Positions 1-8,500 of a DNA stretch of 32,930 bases are shown piece by piece. Source of the stretch: Actinomycetota bacterium (lineage in GTDB: Bacteria > Actinomycetota > Acidimicrobiia > Acidimicrobiales > Acidimicrobiaceae); NCBI GenBank assembly GCA_027366165.1, contig DAHXKX010000010.1, positions 1 through 32,930 on the forward strand, read 5' to 3'. Position 1 is the first letter of the stretch, and each line of letters opens with the position of its first letter. Under the pieces are notes generated by a model. That model was not told the origin of the DNA, made no database searches, and was given only the letters and a program-made list of their open reading frames with translations. The translations under genes were made by a program, and so were the position numbers.

Positions 1-43
1 AAACATCACGATGCTGGGTTCCCAGAGTCTGTGTGTTACGAGT

Positions 44-158
44 CCTCCCTCTGGCTAAAGGAGCTACCATTTTGACCTAAGCTGCTGATCCGTGCTCGAC
101 TGCTCACCGGGGGTCTTTGGCGGTCCAATTTGCAGTATCGAGAATCCTTCAGGATGAA
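44..158. repeat. Left copy of a ~115-bp direct repeat (3' end of FrhB-like gene plus flank)
   Basis: This stretch matches 3726-3842 in the same orientation at about 90% by eye; shared blocks include GGAGCTACCATTTTGAC, AAGCTGCTGATCCGTGCT and GGTCCAATTTGCA. The right copy holds the last 15 codons of the FrhB-like gene and its downstream flank. Here the matching frame has TAA where the right copy has TAC, so this is a non-coding remnant. Similarity to the right copy stops near 44 and near 158. Confidence 0.85.
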
Positions 159-859
159 CTTAAGCCACCAAACCAACCCCAATGTATCCACCAGGCACAG
201 CTCCCACCCCAAAAGGATTTCCGGTCAACTCCGATAGCCAAAGGCCAAACCCAAAAACAAGTTATAAAGACACGGTGGTGTCTACGCGTCAGGGGGAAGG
301 ACTCATTGGAAATGCAGGCGAATCCTAGATGTGACATGGGCTATAGCTGGGGCTGAATGGCTGGGGGAAAGCAATGACCCTCCCACAAAAGCGATCCTGC
401 CGCTGAGAGCGGCGGCGCAGGAAGCGCGAAACGAACCAAGGTTACGACCAGGAAAGCCGCACCGCTAAATGAGAGAGGCGGTTTGGTAGTCGAGCGGCTG
501 AGAGACTTGAAGGGTGGTCGGGTATTCAGTCGTCTATACCTTGAACTTGGGCTCAGAACTGCTAGGGCTGATCAAGAGATCAATACTCGACTTAGTCGTC
601 CAGAGGATGGCAGTTCATGAGTTTGCTCTCTTGCGAGTCTTCGAAAATACACGGCACCAGAATGCTGGTTGAGGAATAGCGCAAAAATCTGGTGTCGTGT
701 CACCTCAAGGCAGATTATGCAGCGCAAGTACCTTGTTCCGGCGCACAGCATGCTCGTTTCAGGGCATGCGGGCGTAGCTCGTCGATACACTGAACATGCA
801 ATCTGGATAAAAGGGCTAAATGTTGATCAACTTAGTCATGTTTCTGCTATATTGTTGGT
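159..859. other. Gene-poor degraded stretch
   Basis: I find no convincing gene here. The short ORFs in the track on both strands lack ribosome binding sites and recognisable motifs. A minus-strand open run ending in TAA at 160-162 reads LTGNPFGVGAVPGGYIGVG, which resembles the tail of a membrane protein, but it is closed by another stop about 35 codons upstream, so at most it is a fragment. A short hairpin (GCCGCT-GAG-AGCGGC, 399-413) has no following T-run. Just before the reductase gene, TTGATC (823-828) and TATATT (848-853) form a weak promoter-like pair with 19-bp spacing. Confidence 0.5.
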
Positions 860-2455
860 GTGCTTTCCCTGCCGCTATTCAACAAAGACCAAACCCCCTC
901 CCAGATTATGTCGGCCATCCTCGATCGGGGTCCTACGCTCTGGGATGACCTGCATCCAGGCGACCGAGGCTCGCTAGGGGTCGGGAAGCTCCGGCTAGTC
1001 GGAGTATACGATGATGGTTTTCCTGGCACCTTCATGCTACGGACGCGAATAGCAGGTGGACGCCTGACGGCAAGACAACTCAAGGTGATTGCGGGCGTTG
1101 TAAACGATATGTCTGTAAAATTACCGGGGTCGACGGAACCTGAGCGATTTGCGGAGATAACAACAAGGCAGAATTTTCAGATTCATTGGATCCGCTTCGA
1201 GAATCTTCCAGAGATCTGGAGACGATTCTCGCAGGCAGGGCTTTCTTCAATTGAAGCCTGTGGAAATTCTATGAGAAATATTACCGCATGTCCTGTAGAT
1301 GGCATTGATGAAGCGGGATTCTTTAGCGTTGGTCCAGTGCTTGAAGAGTTGAATACGTTTGCTTTCGATAACCAGGGCCTGACCGGATTTCTGCCTCGGA
1401 AATTCAAGGTGGGTGTCACTGCCTGCCATAGTGATTGCATAGTTGCGCGAGTCAACTGCATAGCCTTTACCCCGGCACGTTTGAAGAATTCCCTGGGGTT
1501 CAACGTTCATATAGGCGGTGGTCTGTCAGACTATCCGCGACTCGCGTCGTCCACGGATCTTTTTGTCGAGCCGAGAAACGTTGTTTCGACGGTGAAGGCG
1601 GCACTTGAGGTGTTTGTGGAATTCGGTGATTTCCAAAACTCCTCGATAAATCGTTTTCGTGCCATGGTGCATGAGCTTGGAGTGGTCCGGGTGGAACAGG
1701 AGATCCGTGGGCGTCTACAATTCGAACCCGAGCCAGCCGGAGAGGATCTTTCAAGCTGGAATAGCGAAGATCACCTAGGAGTCCATAGAGCCAAAGACGG
1801 GAGTCACTACGTTGGTCTCTGTGTGCCATTGGGCAGGCTGACGGGTGATGAGCTACAGGAGCTGGCGGTTCTATCGGAAAGATACGGAGATTCGCAGCTC
1901 CGGTTGACGTTGCGGCAGAACGTGATACTCACCGGGGTAAAAGATGTTGACGGTCTCATTGGTGAGCCACTCCTGTCGCGTCTTAAGCAGAATCCGGATC
2001 CTTTCGAACGCGGTGTGATTGCCTGCACAAGTGCGCCCTTTTGCAAATTGGCTATCTTGGCAATGAAGCCTTATGGGGCCAAGCTCATAGACCACCTGAG
2101 AAATAATGTTCCCGAACAGCGGTGGGACCGTCTTGACGGGCTTCGCATCCACATGTCTGGATGCAAAGCCTCTTGCGCACAGGTGGCGCTGGGCCATGTG
2201 GGGCTACGCGCGACTATGGGCAAGGACGAGAGGTCAGCATTTGACGCGTTTGATGTGGCGCTTGGAGGCGATGCAGGTGCAGGGCGGCTTGCCAGGTGGA
2301 TAAGGGGTGAGGTGCCGGCGGCAAATGCGTTTGATGCTATTACAAGTCTGTTGACCAAAATCGCCAATGGTGAAGCAGAAATTTCGAACCTCTCCAGCGA
2401 ATCTTGGAACTGGACAGGTGGAACCAAACCAGACTCTGCCGTGGTTACGGAATGA
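860..2455 (+). CDS. Siroheme [4Fe-4S] nitrite/sulfite reductase family protein
   Basis: The product (531 aa) belongs to the ferredoxin-type nitrite/sulfite reductase family, which reduces nitrite or sulfite with six electrons at a siroheme coupled to a [4Fe-4S] cluster. Visible family marks are the N-terminal half-domain segment TTRQNFQIHWIRFENLPEIWRR followed by GLSSIEACG, then NVHIGGGLSDYP, a second half-domain (LTLRQNVIL), and the cluster/siroheme cysteines CTSAPFC (C-x5-C) and SGCKASC (C-x3-C). Length is near that of NirA/SirA proteins, so it looks complete. Nitrite and sulfite specificity cannot be separated by eye. The start is uncertain: the track's GTG at 860 and an in-frame ATG at 908 both lack a clear ribosome binding site, and a weak promoter-like -10 at 848 would favour 908. 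The next gene starts 49 bp downstream and probably supplies electrons. Confidence 0.9.
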   Translation: MLSLPLFNKDQTPSQIMSAILDRGPTLWDDLHPGDRGSLGVGKLRLVGVYDDGFPGTFMLRTRIAGGRLTARQLKVIAGVVNDMSVKLPGSTEPERFAEITTRQNFQIHWIRFENLPEIWRRFSQAGLSSIEACGNSMRNITACPVDGIDEAGFFSVGPVLEELNTFAFDNQGLTGFLPRKFKVGVTACHSDCIVARVNCIAFTPARLKNSLGFNVHIGGGLSDYPRLASSTDLFVEPRNVVSTVKAALEVFVEFGDFQNSSINRFRAMVHELGVVRVEQEIRGRLQFEPEPAGEDLSSWNSEDHLGVHRAKDGSHYVGLCVPLGRLTGDELQELAVLSERYGDSQLRLTLRQNVILTGVKDVDGLIGEPLLSRLKQNPDPFERGVIACTSAPFCKLAILAMKPYGAKLIDHLRNNVPEQRWDRLDGLRIHMSGCKASCAQVALGHVGLRATMGKDERSAFDAFDVALGGDAGAGRLARWIRGEVPAANAFDAITSLLTKIANGEAEISNLSSESWNWTGGTKPDSAVVTE

Positions 2456-2504
2456 GCCGGTTCGTAAGAGGGCAGGTTCACTTAGTATTTGGGGGATTGA
2501 TCCC

Positions 2505-3770
2505 GTGACAGTTACAGTAAGCGATCCATCAGCAAATATTCGAGATGAGATAGCTCGAGAAAGTGGAATGCCTGAGCTTTCAGACAAGATCTGGTTCCAC
2601 AAGACGGCTGCCGCGGTCATAGATGCCAATCGGTGCATTGGCTGTGGTGGTTGCATTGCCGCATGCCCGTCTCGTTCTATAGGCGTTGCAGAGGACGGAA
2701 AGCCAACTTTGGTCAAGATGTGCACTGGGTGTTCGGCGTGTTGGGACTATTGCCCTCTGGCCGGACTGCGGGTCGAGAGGCTTTCGAAGATCCTAATTGA
2801 CGAAGCCAATCAGCGCCATGAGCCAATTTCCCAGTCCGATACGACAGATGATTCGAAGATCTTGGGCCAGCTGAGAGCGTCACACTCAGTCAAGGCCGCG
2901 ACAAAAGTGCAGGGTGCCCAGGACGGCGGAGTGGTTACGACTTTGGTGGCGGCTTTACTGGAGGCTGGTGAAATAGATGGGGCCATCCTGACGAAAAAGG
3001 TGGATGCATTCCATGGTGCTGCTGTCTTGGCAACAAACACTACCGATGTCAGTGATGCTACAGGCAGCGTCTACCACCAGTCCCATCCTCTCGCAATGCT
3101 GAACCTGCCTGTGCCGACAGGTGTCACCCGCCTTGCATTTGTCGGGACGCCATGTCAAATCAGCGTTCTTAGAGCACTGCAACGCTATCCGTGGAAGTAT
3201 CGAAACACCCTTGCAAGTGTCGTTACCCTCACAGTCGCGCTATTTTGTACCAGGTCATTTGACCCGGACCTGCTTGAGTCGTCGGTGGCTGGAGACGGTG
3301 TCGATACCAAATCGGTGAAACGTATCGATATCAGAGCAGGCGAACTCATTGTTCAAGGTGCGACGTCGAATGTGTTGCTGCGTAGACCGGTAAGGGAATT
3401 CTCATCGGCAGCACTTTCAGGTTGCGACGAGTGCTCTGACTTTTCCGGTTTGAATGCTGACATTTCGGTTGGAAATGTTGGGAGCAGTGAAGGTGAGAGC
3501 ACGGTACTTGTAAGGAGTGAATCTGGCGAGAAAGCTTTTGCCATAGCTAGCCCAAGGCTGGTTCTGTCTCCACTTAGCGGATTGGATCCGGTTGAGCGAA
3601 TTGCGTTGCAGAACAAGAGGCGGGCGGAGAGAAGTTCTGCGCGGGGGATTGATTCTGATGGTGGATTGTGGATTTCTTACACGGATCACCTCAGAAAATA
3701 CTCTGGCACCGACAGAACTCCGAAACCTCCCCCTGGCTACAGGAGCTACCATTTTGACGTAAGCTGCTGA
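2505..3770 (+). CDS. Two-[4Fe-4S] F420 hydrogenase/dehydrogenase beta-subunit (FrhB)-like protein
   Basis: This is a 421-aa protein of the FrhB/FpoF family, flavoproteins that oxidise or reduce coenzyme F420 and pass electrons to Fe-S clusters. The N-terminus carries two ferredoxin motifs, CIGCGGCIAACP and CTGCSACWDYCP. The FrhB-type body follows, with VQGAQDGGVVTTLVAALLEAG, VGTPCQISVLRAL and a later SGCDECSDFSG cysteine segment. I prefer GTG 2505 (MTVTVSDPS), preceded by TTTGGGGGATT, over the track start at 2367, which would overlap the reductase by about 90 bp. Its position directly after a siroheme reductase recalls methanogen Fsr, where an F420H2-oxidising half with Fe-S clusters is fused in front of a siroheme half. 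F420 as the cofactor is inferred from family; some FrhB-like proteins use other donors. Confidence 0.85.
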   Translation: MTVTVSDPSANIRDEIARESGMPELSDKIWFHKTAAAVIDANRCIGCGGCIAACPSRSIGVAEDGKPTLVKMCTGCSACWDYCPLAGLRVERLSKILIDEANQRHEPISQSDTTDDSKILGQLRASHSVKAATKVQGAQDGGVVTTLVAALLEAGEIDGAILTKKVDAFHGAAVLATNTTDVSDATGSVYHQSHPLAMLNLPVPTGVTRLAFVGTPCQISVLRALQRYPWKYRNTLASVVTLTVALFCTRSFDPDLLESSVAGDGVDTKSVKRIDIRAGELIVQGATSNVLLRRPVREFSSAALSGCDECSDFSGLNADISVGNVGSSEGESTVLVRSESGEKAFAIASPRLVLSPLSGLDPVERIALQNKRRAERSSARGIDSDGGLWISYTDHLRKYSGTDRTPKPPPGYRSYHFDVSC

Positions 3771-3842
3771 TCCGTGCTGGACTGCTCACCGATGATCTTT
3801 GGTGGTCCAATTTGCATAGTATCGCGAATCCATCAGGATGAG
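3726..3842. repeat. Right copy of ~115-bp direct repeat
   Basis: This is the partner of 44-158, in direct orientation about 3.68 kb away. It covers the last 15 codons of the FrhB-like gene (ending in SYHFDVSC) and about 70 bp of downstream flank. One or both copies carry small substitutions and a 3-bp indel (TTTGCA versus TTTGCATAG). The two copies bracket the reductase pair. Confidence 0.85.
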
Positions 3843-3988
3843 CCACAGCTGCCACAGTCCACCACGATCTGCGACGCTCAGGTCGAGACCACGCGGGATT
3901 GAGGATGCTTTCGAATAAGTCCCGGTACGGCGCTCTTCACCGGCTGCCCCGGAGCGGAGTTTTGTTATGGTCGCAAAGACGGGAATTC

Positions 3989-5263
3989 TCAGATTCGTGT
4001 CAGCCGCCATGTCAGGGATGGACCTTGGATGGCTCTTGTTGCCACAAGCGCCACGGTTTGGGTTTGATTGCCGATCGACACTTTCATCGTGCCTACCTTT
4101 GCGCCTTTGCCAACGTTGTGTCCAAGCTTCGAGAATGTTGTACTGTATGCCACTCTAAGACTAGGCCACGCCAGAAGAGAGACACTTTGGGCTGCTCTAA
4201 CGGGAACAGGTGCAATCCCTGGTGCGGAGATGAGCGCAACGGTCTGACCAGCGCTCAGCACTCTCATGGTGACAGGAATCTTTCGCGCTGCATCAACGAG
4301 CTTGTTGGCTTCACTAAGCGCAGCGATCAATGGCTGCGCTCCAGGCTGGTCCAAAACTGCACCTACTATGAGGTCCTTGGATCCAGACGGACCGGCAGCA
4401 GCGAAGAGAAGATTGCCGCCATTTGCCATTGATCCCGTTTCGATGCCGATAAAGCCGTTATGACCGACGTTGTAGTCGATGTTATAAGCGACGCCGACTA
4501 TGGGCAAGCTGACCTGTGGCTTTGCCACTATCTCGCTTAGTACGGGATTCTTCAAGAGTGCCTGTGCTGAAATGACCAGATCATTAGCGCTGCCCACGGT
4601 GTGCGGGTTAAGTCCCGATGGGCCTTTGAACGTCATGGTGTGCACGCCTAGAGAGTTCGCCAAGGCGTTCATCTTTGCCACAAAAGCCGCAACCGACCCC
4701 GCATCCCAGTTGGCAAGCATGTAAGCAATGTTGTTGGCAGAGGGGATAAGCAACGCTTCGAGGAGCTGATACTCATTCAACTTCTCGCCTGAAGCGACCG
4801 GGATGACCGAGTCCTGCTGGCTCAACATAGTCTGATAAAGAGTGACGTCGCTGGGAGATACTGTAATAGTCGGTCCTGTGTCACCAAGACTCAAGGGGTG
4901 GTCTTTGACGATCACCAGTGCCGTGATGATCTTGGCAACTGAGCCCAATGGCAGCTCGGTGTCGGGTTTGACGCTGCCTATGGTCCCGACATTTTGAATC
5001 TCAAGCTCACCACCTCCCTGAGACGACCACGGGAGAACAGGCTTGGTGCCTGGAACCAGTGCATTTGTCAGCGATACCCGTGTTTGAGGTAATGGAACAG
5101 GCCTAAGTATTTGGACCACCGAAGCCAGTGCTACCAGCAGAATCAATAGGACCGGGATGATTTTCGTTATTCCGGCAACGGATGAACTTGATTTTCGAAA
5201 GTGGCTTCCCCGCGAATAAAAAGAGTTCGGCAGAGGAGTCAACCAAGATTCATTTCTTCTCAT
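3989..5263 (-). CDS. D-alanyl-D-alanine carboxypeptidase-like (S11) membrane protein, atypical ETG box
   Basis: The product (424 aa) is of the DacA/S11 penicillin-binding fold, which trims the terminal D-Ala of peptidoglycan stem peptides outside the membrane. One hydrophobic segment (about residues 32-51) is a signal anchor. The active-site motifs are SVAK (about 108-111) and SAN (about 175-177). The third motif, normally KTG, reads ETG in GFIGIETGS (about 275-277). I moved the start from 5332 to the ATG at 5263 because GGTGGAGG lies 9 nt upstream of it. Without the KTG lysine the enzyme may be inactive, altered in substrate, or serve another role in the cell wall. The gene converges on the FrhB-like gene. 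It is one of several cell-wall genes in the window, with the L,D-transpeptidase and the LCP pseudogene. Confidence 0.8.
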   Translation of the reverse strand: MRRNESWLTPLPNSFYSRGSHFRKSSSSVAGITKIIPVLLILLVALASVVQILRPVPLPQTRVSLTNALVPGTKPVLPWSSQGGGELEIQNVGTIGSVKPDTELPLGSVAKIITALVIVKDHPLSLGDTGPTITVSPSDVTLYQTMLSQQDSVIPVASGEKLNEYQLLEALLIPSANNIAYMLANWDAGSVAAFVAKMNALANSLGVHTMTFKGPSGLNPHTVGSANDLVISAQALLKNPVLSEIVAKPQVSLPIVGVAYNIDYNVGHNGFIGIETGSMANGGNLLFAAAGPSGSKDLIVGAVLDQPGAQPLIAALSEANKLVDAARKIPVTMRVLSAGQTVALISAPGIAPVPVRAAQSVSLLAWPSLRVAYSTTFSKLGHNVGKGAKVGTMKVSIGNQTQTVALVATRAIQGPSLTWRLTRI

Positions 5264-5639
5264 CTCAGAAAACCTCCACCAGACTTGTGCTTCCGGGAGA
5301 CCTGACCAAAATAGGTCAGACGATACTGGCAAGACAATACACCTCTTGCATAATCGCCATCGCCGCTGCTTCTATGCCATTTCTTAGATTGTGTCTATGA
5401 AAACCTGAGGATGAAATCGTGCCGCGCAGCCGTTTAGGAGAGAGTGGCATTCAAGGGCACCAGGCCGCTTCTAAGCAGTCAAGTTTCATTGGCGAGAAAA
5501 GAGAAATATTTTGCCAAGGCGTCATGGGGACTGAGTGCGTCCGACCCGGCACTGTGCGCCAGACTATTGGCCCACTCCTCCTAAGAATTCAGACAGTGTC
5601 GCCATCTCTATCGAGGGTTACGCGCAGGCAAGGGGAGCT
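5264..5639. other. Intergenic region without recognisable gene
   Basis: This stretch holds the upstream region of the carboxypeptidase-like gene and the end of the small minus-strand gene at 5640. The plus-strand ORFs in the track (5419-5723) lack ribosome binding sites and family features. No promoter or terminator is clear. Confidence 0.4.
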
Positions 5640-6029
5640 TTAACCCACGTAAGACGCTATCTCGTTTGCGAGCTTGCCCTCTATCTCAAGGTTCCACACC
5701 ATTTCCGCGACATCGATAAATAGGAAGAGCTCTGATAGCAGCAGAGTCTCTACCGCTGCAATCCCCAGATGCTCCAACCACTTTCCAATGCCAATCCGCA
5801 CTACGAAATCGTCTGGATTGCCAGAGATGTAGATCGTCAGAGCTCGGTCAGCATCTATCAGCTCTGATAGGAACTTCCCCTTCTTGGCCTGTAAAACCAC
5901 GCCATGATCACTCGCCTGTGATGACTGGACGGCAAAGCCATCTGATTTCAGATACTCCTCGATCTTGCTTTGCAATTCTTGTATGTCAGTGTGCTTGTTC
6001 TGATAGTGCAGTACTTTTTCCTTGGACAT
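5640..6029 (-). CDS. Conserved-looking small protein of unknown function
   Basis: I do not recognise this 129-aa protein. The start is set at ATG 6029 (MSKEKVLHY), behind TTAGGAGGCGCG, rather than the track's 6086. The N-terminal half is hydrophilic and probably alpha/beta (residues about 10-90, including VVLQAKKG and LTIYISGNPDDFVVRIGIG). The C-terminal third holds a moderately hydrophobic helix (GIAAVETLLLSELFLFIDVAEMVWNLEIEGKLANEI). No signal peptide, metal motif or catalytic motif is visible. It is soluble or peripherally attached, monocistronic by spacing, and about 240 bp from the end of the GntR operon. The strong ribosome binding site and uniform amino-acid make-up support it as a real gene. 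Confidence 0.65.
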   Translation of the reverse strand: MSKEKVLHYQNKHTDIQELQSKIEEYLKSDGFAVQSSQASDHGVVLQAKKGKFLSELIDADRALTIYISGNPDDFVVRIGIGKWLEHLGIAAVETLLLSELFLFIDVAEMVWNLEIEGKLANEIASYVG

Positions 6030-6268
6030 CGCGCCTCCTAAGCAATTTGCGCCCGAGATGGTGGAACCCAGAGATTCATCATGCATCTCGGACTTTGGGC
6101 AAGGTCAGCGTAACAGATCGATCCACAAATGTATGGTCGGTGTGAATATGACGGTTTCCAACCGCCGATAAAGTGCGTGTCAGCCTCCTGGCCCGCTTTT
6201 CAGGCACTGCGCATCCGGTCCCAAAGTCCGCACCAACCAGCGCTGCCGACAAGCGCAGATCGATTGGT

Positions 6269-7012
6269 TCAGCGGGGTGGTTCGGTGTCCGTCCACTCCG
6301 CTTTGAACGAGTATCGGTCACCGCGTATCGTGCTTTCCCGCCATTCTATGGGGCGGTTGCCCGCCATGGCAAGACGCTGCACTGCCAAGGCTGCTTGGCC
6401 TTTAGGCAAGCTAAGGAGCAGGCGGTCCTCGGCCGACGGAATGACTGGCCACATTCGCTCCCAGCCACCTGTTACCCGAATATGGCGTTTCTCGGCGAGC
6501 AGATCGTATAGCGATCCAGATTCCAGGTCGGCCTCCACCAACTGGCCCCCAATATCGATCGGTAGCCAGGACCGCATGATCGCCAGCGGCTCCTCATCGG
6601 CAAATCTAAGGCGATCAAGGTAGATCACTGGAAGTGCAGGTTCGATGCCGAGTTCGTCGCAATGGTGGTCTGCCGGTATGCGGCGAATAGCGAGCACTTT
6701 GCTGCGCTCAGCCGCCCCCTGGGATCGCAGTGACCTCGAGAGACTGTACATTGCCTGCAATGGCTGTTCAAACTCCGGCCTGCAGAGGACTGTGCGAGAT
6801 CCGCGATTCCTGACGAGAAGTCCATCTGCTTCCATCCGGCGGAGTGCTTCGCGGACTGTCTGTCTGCTCACACCGTATTCGATAGCGCAGTCTTTCTCGC
6901 TGGGGAACACCCGGTCGAACTCTCCCTCCGCCAAGCGCCGACGCAGATCCTGAGCTAGCTGCATCCAGAGCAGCACAGGACTGGTCCGGTCCAGCTCCAC
7001 TTTCCCACTCAT
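6269..7012 (-). CDS. GntR-family transcriptional regulator, HutC/UTRA type
   Basis: This 247-aa one-component regulator has an N-terminal winged helix-turn-helix (residues about 13-80; FPSEKDCAIEYGVSRQTVREALRRMEADGLLVRNRG). A UTRA ligand-binding domain fills the rest (about 95-240; LPVIYLDRLRFADEEPLAIMRSWLP). HutC-type members usually repress the operon they belong to and are released by a small metabolite. The ATG overlaps the stop of the DUF1634 gene (ATGA), so it is co-transcribed with DUF1634 and the TauE/SafE exporter and most likely controls that operon. The ligand is unknown; a sulfur compound or organic sulfonate would fit the exporter but is not shown by the sequence. Confidence 0.9.
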   Translation of the reverse strand: MSGKVELDRTSPVLLWMQLAQDLRRRLAEGEFDRVFPSEKDCAIEYGVSRQTVREALRRMEADGLLVRNRGSRTVLCRPEFEQPLQAMYSLSRSLRSQGAAERSKVLAIRRIPADHHCDELGIEPALPVIYLDRLRFADEEPLAIMRSWLPIDIGGQLVEADLESGSLYDLLAEKRHIRVTGGWERMWPVIPSAEDRLLLSLPKGQAALAVQRLAMAGNRPIEWRESTIRGDRYSFKAEWTDTEPPR

Positions 7013-7485
7013 CCGAGGAAGAACGATGCTATGAGCACCGCTAAGACGAACAGTGTCACTATCGTCATCGGAGGATCTTTTTCATAAATGAAGCTAAGTA
7101 CGCCCACAGCTACTCGCATCACCGGTGTTGCCAGCAAAATGATGAGTCCTAATACGATGACTCCCCCACCAGATCCTTGAGACAGCGCAGTACCGAGCTG
7201 TCCAAGAGTGTGCGGGAAGGAGGTGCTGGGACTAGAAATTACGTGATAGGAGACTTTGCCGGTAATAGATGCATAGCCCGGATGCTGGCTGAACACCATC
7301 ACCATCCCTATGAGCACCGTGATAACCGATGCCACCACACCGATGCGTAGAACGTAGCTGATCGCGGTCTCCACCTTACGGAGCTTCTCCTCGTCAACCT
7401 CGCGATGGTGGACACGGTCGCGCCCCATTGGAGCCTGGTTAGGCATACCTCCCATCTCCACCGGTATTTTTTCAGACCTTGTCAC
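7009..7485 (-). CDS. DUF1634 family membrane protein
   Basis: The 158-aa protein has a hydrophilic, His/Arg-rich N-terminus and three predicted membrane spans: VLRIGVVASVITVLIGMVMVF (about 46-66), a central GGGVIVLGLIILLATPVMRVAVGVLSF stretch (about 108-134) and TIVTLFVLAVLIASFFL at the C-terminus. This matches DUF1634, a family typically encoded next to TauE/SafE permeases. The role is unknown; an accessory subunit of the permease is the usual guess. The start is GTG 7485, overlapping the TauE stop by 4 bp. An internal ATG (MGGMPNQ) is an alternative. Confidence 0.8.
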   Translation of the reverse strand: MTRSEKIPVEMGGMPNQAPMGRDRVHHREVDEEKLRKVETAISYVLRIGVVASVITVLIGMVMVFSQHPGYASITGKVSYHVISSPSTSFPHTLGQLGTALSQGSGGGVIVLGLIILLATPVMRVAVGVLSFIYEKDPPMTIVTLFVLAVLIASFFLG

Positions 7486-8321
7486 TGAAGCACCCCCCTC
7501 TGGAACATTTCGACGGCGATGATGACGAGCACTGCCACAAAGATGAGCCGTATGATCTTGCTCTCGATTCTCCCGAGTGCCTTGGCGCCAAGCATGGACC
7601 CGCCGAGGACCCCGGCTGCTACGGGGGCTGCAATTACCGGGTCGATCTGCCCCCGTGCAAAGTAGAATGCTGCGCTTGCAGCTGCTGTCACACCGATCAT
7701 GAAGTTGCTGGTTGCAGTCGAGACCTTCATGGGGAGGTGCATTGCGATATCCATGGCCGGAACCTTCAACGCGCCGGATCCGATGCCGAGCAGAGCACTC
7801 ACCATCCCAGCCACATACATCATGGCCAGCCCGAGTTTGGTGCCGGTCACCTTGTAGGGGATCTCCTTTTGTTCGAACTGGTCGTAGTAGGAGCCGTGGA
7901 GGTCGAAGTAGTTTGCCAAGCGGTCGTGAGATACGGTCAAAGGCTGGGCTGAGTGCCGCTTGTGATAGGTTGCAAAGGCGGAGTATGCGAGTACCGCGCC
8001 GAAAAGGAGGAACAGGTAGTGCGCAGGCAGCACCGTCGTAAGGTAAGCACCGCTGATTGCTCCGGTGGTGGTAGCTATCTCCAAGAACATGCCAGCCCTA
8101 AGGTTGGTCATCCGTTCCCTTACGTATGCGGAGGCAGCCCCGCTTGAGGTTGCAATCACCGAGACTATGGATGCTCCGATTGCCAGGCGAATGTCGATGT
8201 GGAACAGGAGTGTCAGCACCGGAACCACGACCACTCCGCCCCCAAGGCCGACCAGGGAGCCAAGGACGCCAGCAATAACTGAGATAAGGAACAGGAGTAC
8301 TACGAAGTCGAGAGGCGTCAT
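7482..8321 (-). CDS. TauE/SafE family anion exporter (sulfite/sulfonate exporter-like)
   Basis: The 279-aa integral membrane protein has about eight hydrophobic spans in two halves. Each half begins with the glycine-rich signature of the TauE/SafE family (GVLGSLVGLGGGVVVVPVL near residue 18, and GMVSALLGIGSGALKVPAM near 171). Family members move sulfite, sulfoacetate or related organic anions across the cytoplasmic membrane; several are orphan permeases of unknown substrate. The ATG at 8321 begins the polypeptide at the first span. It is the first gene of a three-gene overlapping operon (TauE, DUF1634, GntR). A siroheme reductase that may handle sulfite lies 5 kb away on the other strand, which makes sulfite export an attractive but unproven role. 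Confidence 0.88.
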   Translation of the reverse strand: MTPLDFVVLLFLISVIAGVLGSLVGLGGGVVVVPVLTLLFHIDIRLAIGASIVSVIATSSGAASAYVRERMTNLRAGMFLEIATTTGAISGAYLTTVLPAHYLFLLFGAVLAYSAFATYHKRHSAQPLTVSHDRLANYFDLHGSYYDQFEQKEIPYKVTGTKLGLAMMYVAGMVSALLGIGSGALKVPAMDIAMHLPMKVSTATSNFMIGVTAAASAAFYFARGQIDPVIAAPVAAGVLGGSMLGAKALGRIESKIIRLIFVAVLVIIAVEMFQRGVLQ

Positions 8322-8500
8322 AAATCCAATTGTACGTACAACTGTGCGACTTTACAGGTCAGCGGATTTTCCAGAATGACCAGAACGAGCTGGACTCGTT
8401 CAGTTGGCCAATGGTCTCAAACAGTTGTCGAAGACGCACCACTCAAGTTCCGGTCTCAGTTTGACCTACGGGAAGCTCGAGTTCCTGAGGTGGAGTTTGT

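Noticed and set aside
399-413. GCCGCT-GAG-AGCGGC hairpin as a terminator
   Set aside because: There is no T-run after it and no gene ends just before it.
2367-2504. Upstream extension of the FrhB-like ORF to 2367
   Set aside because: It would overlap the reductase gene by about 90 bp; GTG 2505 has a G-rich site upstream and gives a normal N-terminus.
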